From an uncultured Muribaculaceae bacterium (GTDB lineage: Bacteria > Bacteroidota > Bacteroidia > Bacteroidales > Muribaculaceae), in assembly GCA_910576775.1 (NCBI GenBank), contig CAJTJV010000008.1, positions 21,409 to 85,408 on the forward strand: a stretch of DNA of 64,000 bases, in the 5' to 3' direction. This document shows, piece by piece, positions 35,663-44,088 of the stretch. The translations under genes were made by a program, and so were the position numbers. The notes beneath the pieces are model-generated. The model had not been told where the DNA came from. It was given only the letters and a program-made list of their open reading frames with translations, and did no database searches. How positions within the stretch are numbered: position 1 is the stretch's first letter; each line of letters begins with the position of its first letter.

Positions 35663-35938
35663 ATGACTAAAGCAGACATCGTAAACGAGATTTCGAAAAG
35701 CACTGGTCTCGATAAAGCTGAAGTTCTCACCACCATCGAACGCTTTATGGAAGTCGTAAAAGACTCCCTCGGCAACGGCGAAAACGTATACCTCCGCGGT
35801 TTCGGCAGCTTCATAATCAAAGTTCGTTCGCAGAAGACTGCACGTAACATCTCCAAAAAAACCACTATCATCATCCCCGAACACAAGATTCCGGCATTCA
35901 AGCCCAGCCGCGTGTTCATGGACGAGGTAAAAAAATAA
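35663..35938 (+). CDS. HU-family DNA-binding protein
   Basis: 91 residues, the exact length of HU/IHF monomers. It has the helical N-terminus MTKADIVNEISKSTGL, the signature LRGFGSFIIK, and the arm with the DNA-intercalating proline (IIIPEHKIPAFKPS). It bends and organises DNA as a dimer. It is upstream of the mS38-like gene and RNase E/G, an arrangement common in Bacteroidetes. The upstream 220 bases hold small hairpins (for example ATTGCC...GGCAAT near 35594-35611) that may belong to its leader. Confidence 0.96.
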   Translation: MTKADIVNEISKSTGLDKAEVLTTIERFMEVVKDSLGNGENVYLRGFGSFIIKVRSQKTARNISKKTTIIIPEHKIPAFKPSRVFMDEVKK

Positions 35939-36017
35939 TATACGCACCAGTCACAGGTGCCTCTGCCCTGTGATAAAGCGACAATACGATTAATTAACCA
36001 CCTAACGCGTTACAACA

Positions 36018-36107
36018 ATGCCCAGCGGAAAGAAAAGAAAAGGCCATAAGATGGCTACCCACAAGCGCAAAAAACGCCTGAGAAAGAATCGTCATAAGAA
36101 GAAATAA
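36018..36107 (+). CDS. Short basic mS38-like (AURKAIP1/COX24 domain) protein
   Basis: 29 residues: MPSGKKRKGHKMATHKRKKR and then LRKNRHKKK, about half Lys or Arg. This is the KKRxKxxxHKxKKRxRKxR pattern of the COX24/AURKAIP1 family, related to mitochondrial ribosomal protein mS38 and actinobacterial bS22, so it probably sits on the small ribosomal subunit. It is easily missed because of its size. A seven-pair hairpin (35951-35957 with 35967-35973) lies between it and HU, without a U-tract, so HU and this gene may be cotranscribed with partial processing. Confidence 0.88.
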   Translation: MPSGKKRKGHKMATHKRKKRLRKNRHKKK

Positions 36108-36337
36108 ACCTGCTGCCGACCGCCCCTGCGTGGAAAACGGTCGGCACACAAGTTTACATTCTTCTGAGACGCCAGTCTCCTTGGCACACAAGAGCAAACT
36201 TCGCTCAGCGGCATCTACCGGTAGCCGCAGCGGAGATTTGTTCTTTTATAGAGCTGCCGCAAGGCACACCGACCTCCTCGGGCAAGCCGATTCAGCTGCC
36301 CCGGCCACATCTATTTTATTATCAATACAATCATCAA
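36108..36337 (+). promoter_or_regulatory. Structured leader upstream of the RNase E/G gene
   Basis: 230 bases without a convincing gene. A nine-pair hairpin at 36114-36122/36138-36146 (TGCCGACCG with CGGTCGGCA) and further short GC-rich repeats are present, but none is followed by a U-tract. RNase E-type enzymes often control their own mRNA through a structured leader, so this could be an autoregulatory region; that is inference. Confidence 0.4.
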
Positions 36338-38347
36338 ATGAAAAGCGAACTCATCGTAGACGTACAGGCCTCCGAAATCACCGTCGCCCTCCTCGAGGAC
36401 GGCAGATTGGTGTCGCTTCAGAAAGAAGCCCGGAATATCGCCTATGCCGTCGGCGACATCTATCTGGCAAAAGTGAAAAAACTTATGCCCGGTCTGAATG
36501 CCGCATTCGTAAACGTGGGGTTCGAAAAAGATGCATTCCTTCATTATCTGGATCTCGGAGCCAATTTCGGTTCATACTCCGAGTTCCTCTCCCAGCTATT
36601 GACCGATAAAAAGCGTCTTCCGAAGCTATCGGCCATGAAGCTGAAACCTGAAATCGACAAACACGGTTCCATCATCGACGCTCTCAAACCGGGGCAGGAG
36701 CTTCTTGTTCAGATTGTCAAAGAGCCAATATCGTCGAAAGGCCCCCGCCTGACGACAGAACTGTCGCTCACGGGGCGCTATCTGGTACTCACACCTTTCT
36801 GCGACAAAATTTCCATATCACAGAAAATTAAGTCCGCTGAAGAAAGACTAAGGCTCCGAAAGCTCATAGAGTTCCTCAAACCCAAAAATTTCGGTGTTAT
36901 CGTCCGCACGTCGGCAGAAAGCAAGAACAGCGCAGAACTCGACGCAGAACTCAAGACACTGCTTCAGGCTTTCGACGACGCATGCGCCAAAGCACAGCGT
37001 TCTGAGGCTCCCGCCCTCGTCTTTGAAGAAGAGAATCGAGCTGTAGCGATGCTTCGCGACGTATTCAGCCCCTCTTTCGAAGCCATTCACGTCAACGACC
37101 CCGATGTCTACGGACAGATTCAACGCTACGTGGGCATCATCGCCCCCGAAAGATGCGACATTGTAAAGCTTTACGATAAGGACATACCCGTTTTCGACCA
37201 TTTCGGCATTTCAAGACAGATAAAATCATCGTTCGGAAAAACGGTATCGTTCAAATCGGGAGCATACATCATCATCGAACATACCGAAGCCCTTCATGTC
37301 ATTGACGTCAACTCCGGCAACCGAGCCAAAGCGGGAACAGATCAGGAAACAAACGCTCTTGATGTTAATCTCCGCGCCGCAGACGAGATAGCCCGTCAGC
37401 TCCGTCTGCGCGACATGGGAGGTATCATAGTTGTCGATTTTATCGACATGGCGAAAGCAGAGCACCGCCAGCAGCTCTACGAGCACATGAAAGAAATAAT
37501 GGCGAACGATCGCGCGCGACACAACATTCTGCCGCTGAGTAAATTCGGCCTTATGCAGATCACACGTCAACGTGTCCGTCCCGTACTTGACATACACACC
37601 ACCGAACAGTGCCCTTCGTGCTGCGGCAAAGGCGAGGTGCAACCCTCAATCCTTTTCACTGATACTCTTTTTGAAAAGCTACAATACATTATCGAAACAC
37701 TTGGCAAAAAAGATTTCATAATGTACGTACACCCTTACGTTGAAGCATATATCAAAAAAGGGTTGTTCACAAGCCTCTATAGCCGATGGCGACGCAATCT
37801 CGGACGCCGGTTCAAAATCATAGCTGACGAATCGCTCGCTTATCTCCAATACCGCGTAGTCGACAAAGACCGCAACGAACTTAACCTCATCGACGAGAAA
37901 GACTCCGGCAAAAGTTCGGCATCAAAAGCTGCCGCCAAAGCCGCACAACGCGGTTTCGATGACACAGACGATGCTCAAAAAAACGAGCAGCCTAAAAAGG
38001 CGCAGAAACAACAGAGCGCTAAAACGCCGGCTATTTCCGCATCGATCCCACCTAAAGAGGAAAAATCCCAGGAGAAGCCCAAAGAAAAAACCAAGCCCTC
38101 GCAGAAACCAAAGCAGCCCAAGGCTGCCGCCGAATCTGTGGAACCGATTACTGAACCGTCGAAATTACTCGTAGAAGCAGAAAAAGATTCTGTTTCAGAA
38201 GAAAATCAGACATCGGAAATACCCTATAACGACACAAAACCGAAACCCCGACGCCGCCACCGCCGCAAACCCAAGACAAAGACCGAAACGACGGACAACA
38301 CGGCAGACAACTCACCGACCCAATCGGGTACCGCCCCCAAGGAATAA
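36338..38347 (+). CDS. rng: Ribonuclease E/G family protein with a basic C-terminal tail
   Basis: 669 residues. An endoribonuclease for mRNA decay and rRNA maturation. The S1 domain includes YLAKVKKLMPGLNAAFVNVG (about 42-61); the RNase H-like and catalytic part has HVIDVNSGNRAKAG and GGIIVVDFIDM, which supply the metal-binding aspartates; the zinc link is CPSCCGKGEV. Residues after about 535 are a low-complexity tail of Lys, Pro, Glu, Ala and Ser ending in RRRHRRKPKTK, possibly an RNA-binding or partner-binding region. The catalytic core is of normal size for RNase G; the tail is longer. Confidence 0.94.
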   Translation: MKSELIVDVQASEITVALLEDGRLVSLQKEARNIAYAVGDIYLAKVKKLMPGLNAAFVNVGFEKDAFLHYLDLGANFGSYSEFLSQLLTDKKRLPKLSAMKLKPEIDKHGSIIDALKPGQELLVQIVKEPISSKGPRLTTELSLTGRYLVLTPFCDKISISQKIKSAEERLRLRKLIEFLKPKNFGVIVRTSAESKNSAELDAELKTLLQAFDDACAKAQRSEAPALVFEEENRAVAMLRDVFSPSFEAIHVNDPDVYGQIQRYVGIIAPERCDIVKLYDKDIPVFDHFGISRQIKSSFGKTVSFKSGAYIIIEHTEALHVIDVNSGNRAKAGTDQETNALDVNLRAADEIARQLRLRDMGGIIVVDFIDMAKAEHRQQLYEHMKEIMANDRARHNILPLSKFGLMQITRQRVRPVLDIHTTEQCPSCCGKGEVQPSILFTDTLFEKLQYIIETLGKKDFIMYVHPYVEAYIKKGLFTSLYSRWRRNLGRRFKIIADESLAYLQYRVVDKDRNELNLIDEKDSGKSSASKAAAKAAQRGFDDTDDAQKNEQPKKAQKQQSAKTPAISASIPPKEEKSQEKPKEKTKPSQKPKQPKAAAESVEPITEPSKLLVEAEKDSVSEENQTSEIPYNDTKPKPRRRHRRKPKTKTETTDNTADNSPTQSGTAPKE

Positions 38348-38364
38348 GCATCATCCCCACAAAC

Positions 38365-38399
38365 AAGAGAACAGCGGGCATTTGTGCCGCTGTTCTTTT
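38365..38399. terminator. Intrinsic terminator after RNase E/G
   Basis: A ten-pair perfect stem (38368-38377 with 38387-38396) is extended by three weaker pairs and followed by a T-rich run TTTTGTT. It lies between two convergent genes. Confidence 0.8.
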
Positions 38400-38491
38400 G
38401 TTAAAGAGTTTTTTGTCCCACCTAAATTCATAAAAACTGCAAATACTGAATCTGAACTGCCATCAGACAACTCATTTCATGCTCCAATATT

Positions 38492-38983
38492 TCATTTTTC
38501 CGAATTAATAGGTGCATAGCCTATTGCCGAATACTCACCTTTACTATCATACTCTCTCCAAACCGTAGCAATGATATTTTCTTTCTTATTTACATAAACG
38601 TCTGCGTTTAAAACTACGCCCAAATATGTGTACTTATCATTGTCAATCAAATTCTCAACATCAATTAAATCCGCCGGAAACAACATCGATGACGCTGACA
38701 GATGTCCGTTATCAAATGTATAGGAAACAATTGTGGATGTATTCGCATTTTTATAGACAAGTATGTCATTATCTGAATTTTCAAGCACATATCCTTTCAT
38801 ATTCTTGGAGACGTCGGATTGGTTCATATCCCAGTCTACAAAAACAGTAGAAACCCCGTTCAAAGCATTCTCCAGTTGCTTATTACCGTTCAAATCGTCG
38901 CATGAAACAAACAAGGCAGACGAAACAACCGATAATAATAAAACTCCAATATAAATAAAGGAACTATAACCAAGCCTTTTCAT
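38492..38983 (-). CDS. Hypothetical lipoprotein, last gene of a surface operon
   Basis: 163 residues from the ATG at 38983, which overlaps the previous stop (TAATG). The signal peptide is hydrophobic and ends in SSALFVSC, so Cys27 would be lipidated. The mature part is strongly acidic with many Asn, Asp, Tyr and Val, and looks like a small beta-rich domain. I do not recognise a family. The A+T content is higher than in the genes to the left. It probably acts with the Ig-like and SH3-barrel proteins encoded upstream. Confidence 0.7.
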   Translation of the reverse strand: MKRLGYSSFIYIGVLLLSVVSSALFVSCDDLNGNKQLENALNGVSTVFVDWDMNQSDVSKNMKGYVLENSDNDILVYKNANTSTIVSYTFDNGHLSASSMLFPADLIDVENLIDNDKYTYLGVVLNADVYVNKKENIIATVWREYDSKGEYSAIGYAPINSEK

Positions 38984-40164
38984 TATTTTATACACTGCAT
39001 TGATTTATCAATTAATCGCTTTATTTCTTGCACTTTAGGCTTAACTATTTCAATACTCATCCCGGGGTCAGGTTCAATAACATTAATTTTTGATACCGCC
39101 TCTAAATTGTTTTCTGTTTTTACAGTAATTGTAGTTGTTCCAATTGAAAGTCCTTGAACAAGTCCACTTGAATAGATGCGTGCGATTGAATTATCTCCAA
39201 CACTCCAATAAAACGATGATGAAGAATTCTTGGGCAAAAGGGCCGGAGTAATATACCTCGAAAATCCTAAGACTACATTAATAGGGCTTTCCAATCCCAC
39301 AAAAGTAGGGAGTGGCATAACTTCAACCTTTCCGGTTGCCTTATACCCATTATCAGTTGTAGCCGTTATGATTGCAACGCCCTCAGATACGGCAGTGATA
39401 TAACCTTTACTTGTAACTTTGGCGATTGTCTCATCGTTTGATTTCCAAGTTACTGAAGAGGTTGCATCTTCCGGAATCAGTTTGTATTTAAGATATCCTG
39501 ATTTTCCTTTTTTCAACATCAATGTTTCTTTTTGTACCTCAATACCTTTAGCCGGGGTATCTTTAACCGTAACTTTACAAGTAGGGTTATCTCCACCACA
39601 TTTGGCATAAAAAGTAATTGTACATGTCCCCGGATTAATAGCTTTGACTGTTATCGGATCACCATAACCCCATTCACCTCTATCCAATTTTGCAATACTT
39701 TTATCATCCGTCTTATACGCCGGAACTGGTACTTTAAAACCAGAACTATTCGTATATGTCAATTGAAATTCCGCACCCGGTGCTACCGTTATTTCCTTTT
39801 TATTTAGTACGACTTCTGATTTCTTACATGCTACCGTAAAATAACCATGCCCTGTGCCATGTTTCCGAGTACTTCCTACATAATAAGTATATCCGTACTG
39901 ACACTCAATAGTTGCCGTACCAGAGAAATATTGCTCTATTATTACGGAAGCGCCACCATTATTCTTTGATATACTTATATCATTATTTCTATCACTATAC
40001 CATGCAATAGCGTCTATACGTCCAGGAGTATTAGGATTATCCAAAAAGAACCCTTCACCTACGTAAAAACTCCCGTCAACCGCCTTTACCGAGAAAGTGG
40101 ATAGTACAATAAAAAATGACAGTAAAGCAGTTCTAAACCCTGACAATACTAATATTCTTTTCAT
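38983..40164 (-). CDS. Secreted protein with bacterial Ig-like (BIG2) domains
   Basis: 393 residues with a signal peptide (cleavage near VKA-VD, about 28). Three Ig-like domains of the BIG2 type are visible at about 115-200, 205-285 and 290-370. Each has the WxSxDxxIAxVxSxGxIxAxxxGxxxITA pattern, clearest in VTWKSNDETIAKVTSKGY. It is tandem-coupled: its start overlaps the barrel gene by 4 bases and its stop overlaps the lipoprotein start. BIG2 domains usually act in adhesion or as spacers on the surface. No T9SS domain is seen. Confidence 0.82.
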   Translation of the reverse strand: MKRILVLSGFRTALLSFFIVLSTFSVKAVDGSFYVGEGFFLDNPNTPGRIDAIAWYSDRNNDISISKNNGGASVIIEQYFSGTATIECQYGYTYYVGSTRKHGTGHGYFTVACKKSEVVLNKKEITVAPGAEFQLTYTNSSGFKVPVPAYKTDDKSIAKLDRGEWGYGDPITVKAINPGTCTITFYAKCGGDNPTCKVTVKDTPAKGIEVQKETLMLKKGKSGYLKYKLIPEDATSSVTWKSNDETIAKVTSKGYITAVSEGVAIITATTDNGYKATGKVEVMPLPTFVGLESPINVVLGFSRYITPALLPKNSSSSFYWSVGDNSIARIYSSGLVQGLSIGTTTITVKTENNLEAVSKINVIEPDPGMSIEIVKPKVQEIKRLIDKSMQCIK

Positions 40165-41096
40165 CTGTGACCAAGTTTTGCAAATTTGTATGATATTGTT
40201 CCGAGAACGGCGAAATTTTTAAGTGACTGATTACACGACGAAGCAACCTGTGTTAAATCATATTCAACACTACAACCAATGGAAAATTCCCGCCATTCCG
40301 CACGCACTCCGGCACCGACTCCACATTGAAAATCGGCGCTCCAGGAATTTATTTTTGTCGAAAGTTTATTCACCGGCACTCCTAACACAACACCGCCTTT
40401 GATCACTACATCGACCGGATTGAATGTTAATCTGTAGCCCAAGGGATACAAACCTATGTGCACATAATTCATTGAGAATTTCGAAGCACCTTTACCATTA
40501 AAGCCCAAGGCTAATTCCGAGTACCAGTTCGAGGGAATGAAAATAGTCTTATCCTCAAAATACAGTTGGGCAGCCAGTCCGACGGAATATGATTCTTTGC
40601 CTTTCACAGAACCGCCATCCCACAGAAAATTGGAGTATCCGAATCCGGCCTCTACAGCCAAATACAGATTCATACTCTCCGGCATGAAAGAACCAAATGT
40701 CAGAGGTGGCACAATATCACTTTCAAAGATTACTTTTCTCTCACGGGCATTTGATCGCGCATCTTCCTGTGTAGTATCTTCGTGAACAGCCACCGGTTCA
40801 TGCCGCGTTGGTGCGGGGATATAACTCGGCGCCGGGGCTACATTGATTGCTTTGATATATCTGGCACTGACAAAGCCTGCTTTGCCATTATATTCAACCT
40901 TAGCCCATCCATTCTCAATGGAGATAACCTGAATCTGTTGGCCGCTTTGAAAAGTTCCCATAACCTGCCCTGACGTGGAAGGTCTTGTTCGCACATTCAG
41001 ACGCGATGAGGATGTGACTTTATACGGCATCTGCGCCATCACAGTAATGGCAATAAGGATGAATGATATTGCGGTAAAAAACCTGAGGAATCGCAT
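40161..41096 (-). CDS. SH3-domain outer-membrane protein (SH3b plus beta-barrel)
   Basis: 311 residues from the ATG at 41096 (an upstream TTG is less likely). A signal peptide ends near VMAQ. An SH3b domain occupies about 25-85 (RLNVRTRPSTSGQVMGTF... WAKVEYNGKAGFVSARYI), which usually binds peptidoglycan. A polar linker leads to a C-terminal region of alternating strands (SIGCSVEYDLTQ, LGTISYKFAKLG) that suggests an outer-membrane barrel. The protein may therefore tie the outer membrane to the cell wall. It is the first gene of the trio. Confidence 0.78.
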   Translation of the reverse strand: MRFLRFFTAISFILIAITVMAQMPYKVTSSSRLNVRTRPSTSGQVMGTFQSGQQIQVISIENGWAKVEYNGKAGFVSARYIKAINVAPAPSYIPAPTRHEPVAVHEDTTQEDARSNARERKVIFESDIVPPLTFGSFMPESMNLYLAVEAGFGYSNFLWDGGSVKGKESYSVGLAAQLYFEDKTIFIPSNWYSELALGFNGKGASKFSMNYVHIGLYPLGYRLTFNPVDVVIKGGVVLGVPVNKLSTKINSWSADFQCGVGAGVRAEWREFSIGCSVEYDLTQVASSCNQSLKNFAVLGTISYKFAKLGHR

Positions 41097-41246
41097 GCTT
41101 GGCGGGTGCAAAAAAATGATTGATACTGATGGAGTGGTTATAATGGCCTATACGCTTATCCGTTAATTAATAATTGCAAAATATACAATTATTCCTATTC
41201 ATTAAAGCTTTCAAATCCAATCATCATAGTTTTTATTATTATTTAA

Positions 41247-41278
41247 CAGCAAAGGGTGCCGATTGGCACCCTTTGCTG
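41247..41278. terminator. Strong terminator downstream of the epimerase gene
   Basis: A perfect 14-pair stem (41247-41260 with 41265-41278) with a four-base loop GATT. On the minus strand it is followed by a T/A-rich run. It closes the MFS-epimerase operon and separates it from the SH3 gene. Confidence 0.85.
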
Positions 41279-41293
41279 AAAGAGATAGCAATT

Positions 41294-42508
41294 TTAGTTG
41301 AAAATTTCGTCGAAGGCGGGAGCGAGTTCGGGGCGCTCATTGGCGATGAATTCAAGCACCTTGTGTACCTGATAAAGGCCGCGCGGGACATGGAAACAAC
41401 CTTTCCATTTGCCGCCCTTCAGAGGCAGAAGAACTTCTCCGCGGCGGTCGAGATAGCCGAACCATTCGGGGTATTCGTTATCGCGGAAATGTTCCCAAGC
41501 ATAGTCATGTACGCGCTTGAACCATTCGAGGCAGCGCTTGTCGCCGGTGAAAGCATAACCCTTTATCATTGTGATAAGAGTCTCGATGTGTACCCACCAT
41601 AGTTTCTGATCCCATTCGAGTTCCTGTGTAGGCGCACCCTTGAGATCCATGAAATAGAATATACCGCCGAATTTCTTGTCCCAGCCGTATTCTGCCATGG
41701 TAAGGGCTGTATTCTTTGCCTGCTCGATAAGTTCGGGACGGTTGAGGCGACGTCCAAGGTCCATCAGGAACCACATTGATTCGATAGAATGGCCCGGATT
41801 CATGTGACGTCCGTCCATACAGTCGACAAGCTTTCCGTCGAGACCGATATTCTCGACAACGAGACCTCCGAGTTCTGGACGGATGAATTCCATCGTGGTA
41901 TTGATGGAATTTTCGATAGCCTGAGCGAGGAATTCGGGATCGATGAGCGGTTCGATTTCCAGTGCGAGATTGCAGAGAATCATCGGCAGAGCGAAATTCT
42001 TCATCGGGCGTGTGCCGGGATGCATCTTGTTCCACTTTGCCTTGGGGTTGTCGACACGTGCGAGCACTTTCTCGAAAGTTTTCTTGGCTATGTCGGCGTA
42101 TTCCTTGCTGCCCGTGGCGATTGCAAGCTGGCCGAAAGCCATGGTGGCGAATGTATAGCTGAAAATATTGTAGGGGTCTACAATAGGCTGTCCCTCACGG
42201 GTAACGGAAAAATACCAATCCAGATTTCCGTCATGGCCATATTTTTTCATGAACTCGGCGCCATGTATGGCGGCATCAAGCCACTCCTGACGTTTCTCCA
42301 CATTGTTGTAGAGCATCGAGAACATCCATACCTCGCGCCCCTGGAGCCACATGAATTTGTCGGTATCGAACACCTTACCTTCACGATCGAGGCAAGTGAA
42401 ATAGCCACCGTACTCTTTGTCGATGGAATTGTTGAGCCAGAAAGGCAGTACGGAATCATAAAGCTCCGTATGGTACTGCCCGATAAGTTCTTGCAGTTTG
42501 TTTGACAT
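41294..42508 (-). CDS. N-acylglucosamine 2-epimerase (AGE/renin-binding-protein family)
   Basis: 404 residues forming an (alpha/alpha)6 barrel. Visible features: WLQGREVWMFSMLYN, DGRHMNPGHSIESMWF (the NPGHS/HxIE active-site form typical of N-acylglucosamine epimerases rather than cellobiose or mannobiose epimerases) and GGKWKGCFHVPRGLYQ near the C-terminus. The likely reaction interconverts N-acetylmannosamine and N-acetylglucosamine, a step in sialic acid breakdown in Bacteroides. The MFS gene lies 11 bases upstream. No sialidase or lyase gene is in the window. Confidence 0.88.
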   Translation of the reverse strand: MSNKLQELIGQYHTELYDSVLPFWLNNSIDKEYGGYFTCLDREGKVFDTDKFMWLQGREVWMFSMLYNNVEKRQEWLDAAIHGAEFMKKYGHDGNLDWYFSVTREGQPIVDPYNIFSYTFATMAFGQLAIATGSKEYADIAKKTFEKVLARVDNPKAKWNKMHPGTRPMKNFALPMILCNLALEIEPLIDPEFLAQAIENSINTTMEFIRPELGGLVVENIGLDGKLVDCMDGRHMNPGHSIESMWFLMDLGRRLNRPELIEQAKNTALTMAEYGWDKKFGGIFYFMDLKGAPTQELEWDQKLWWVHIETLITMIKGYAFTGDKRCLEWFKRVHDYAWEHFRDNEYPEWFGYLDRRGEVLLPLKGGKWKGCFHVPRGLYQVHKVLEFIANERPELAPAFDEIFN

Positions 42509-42519
42509 TGTTTAAAGTA

Positions 42520-43968
42520 TTAGATTGAGTCACCTCTGAGAGTGGCATCCTCTGCCACATCGTCGGCGAGCCAGTATTTTTCAATTTGTTCGAGAGTTTT
42601 ACCGGTGGTCTCGGGAACGAGTTTCCACATGATAAGGATATAGGGAACGCAGCAGGCGGCAAAGAGCAGGAATGTACCTTCAAGAGTAAGGGCTTCGAGA
42701 AGGTTGGGGAATATCTGCGATACAACCCAGTTGGCAATCCAGAGCGACATCGAAGCAATCGACATTGCAAGGCCGCGCACCTTTGTGGGATACATCTCGG
42801 AAAGAATAACGAAGATGATGGCGCTGATAGAGATAGCCTGACAGAACATATAAGCACCAAGGAATACAATCATCAGTACATCGTCGAGATGCCACTGCTC
42901 TTTGAAATGCAGGAAGCCGGCAGCAAGGATAAGGCTTATAATCATACCTGTAACGCCGAAATAGACGAGACCCTTACGACCGACCTTATCAATTACAAAG
43001 ATTGCGATAACGGTGGTGACGCAGTTGACGACACCAATCCATACCTGGCCGAGCAGCGGGTCTTCCAGTCCCACATTCTTGAATATGGTCGGACCGTAGT
43101 AGATAACGGCGTTGACTCCCATGAACTGGCCAAGGATAGCAATCGCCATACCGATAAGAATGGCCTTGATGATTCCTTTGTGTTTGCGGATATATTCCCA
43201 CTGTCCCGACGAGGATTCACCGGACGACATATTCTGAGTGGCGCGTACTTCTTCACGAACAGCCTCCTTGGTTCTATAGATATGCCCGAGAACCGATTCA
43301 GCGGCACTCACACGACCGCGGACAATAAGCCAGCGCGGACTTTCGGGAACAAGGAAAAGAATAAAAAGGAAAATAAGCGCTGGTACAGCGCACATTCCCA
43401 GCATACCACGCCATACCTCGGTAGTCCATATACGGTCCCAAAGCGCGGGATTGTCAATAACGGCAGCTCCACCGGCGTGCAAATCAAGCAGATAGTTGAC
43501 ACCGTATGCAACAAGGATACCGAATGTGATAGCGAACTGATAAGATGCCACAAGGGTGCCACGATATTTGGCAACAGCCATTTCAGAAATATAGCACGGA
43601 CAGACCACCGAAGCAAGTCCGATACCGAAGCCACCGAAAATACGGGCAATAAGCAACTCGGGGAATGACGAGCATATCGCACACCATACAGAAGATGCCA
43701 GGAACAGGACAGCGGCGAAAATCATCGACTGTCGACGACCGATACGCTCGCTTACCGTGCCGCCACAGAGGGCGCCGAGAATCGAACCGATAATTGCGGC
43801 CGAAACAAAGAAACCTGCAAAAAACGAGCCGTTCTCTATGTGAAAGAACGACCATACCGCTTCATTGGTGCCGGAAACTACGGCGGTGTCATAACCGAAC
43901 AGAAAGCCTCCGAGAGCCGCTACAAGGGTAATGAACAGAAGATAGTTGAAATTAATTGTGCTTTTCAT
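42520..43968 (-). CDS. MFS sugar transporter, SP (sugar porter) family
   Basis: 482 residues with 12 membrane segments. Sugar-porter signatures: GGFLFGYDTAVVSG (20-33), the loop GRRQSM after helix 2, PESPRWL between the halves, GVNAVIYYGPTIF in helix 7, DKVGRKG and the terminal PETTGKTLEQIE. A proton symporter for a hexose or an amino sugar in the inner membrane. Coupling to the epimerase gene suggests N-acetylmannosamine or a related sugar; this is inference. Confidence 0.93.
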   Translation of the reverse strand: MKSTINFNYLLFITLVAALGGFLFGYDTAVVSGTNEAVWSFFHIENGSFFAGFFVSAAIIGSILGALCGGTVSERIGRRQSMIFAAVLFLASSVWCAICSSFPELLIARIFGGFGIGLASVVCPCYISEMAVAKYRGTLVASYQFAITFGILVAYGVNYLLDLHAGGAAVIDNPALWDRIWTTEVWRGMLGMCAVPALIFLFILFLVPESPRWLIVRGRVSAAESVLGHIYRTKEAVREEVRATQNMSSGESSSGQWEYIRKHKGIIKAILIGMAIAILGQFMGVNAVIYYGPTIFKNVGLEDPLLGQVWIGVVNCVTTVIAIFVIDKVGRKGLVYFGVTGMIISLILAAGFLHFKEQWHLDDVLMIVFLGAYMFCQAISISAIIFVILSEMYPTKVRGLAMSIASMSLWIANWVVSQIFPNLLEALTLEGTFLLFAACCVPYILIMWKLVPETTGKTLEQIEKYWLADDVAEDATLRGDSI

Positions 43969-43987
43969 AATGATTGGATTAATGACA

Positions 43988-44018
43988 CAAAAGTAATGAA
44001 TTTTTGCGGTTTTACAAG
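43988..44018 (-). promoter_or_regulatory. Probable promoter of the MFS-epimerase operon
   Basis: On the minus strand TACTTTTG (43995-43988) fits the -7 consensus and CTTG (44018-44015) lies 19 bases upstream as a -33 one base off consensus. The MFS ATG is about 20 bases downstream. Confidence 0.5.
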
Positions 44019-44088
44019 TTCCCGACGCATTATAATTTTCAAGCCACCGATATTATTCCTTTCTCCACGCCATATCGATGTTAAGATA

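Noticed and set aside
42586..43668. 360-residue plus-strand open frame inside the MFS transporter gene
   Set aside because: Antisense to a transporter with all sugar-porter motifs; the translation is polar, histidine-rich and without a domain.
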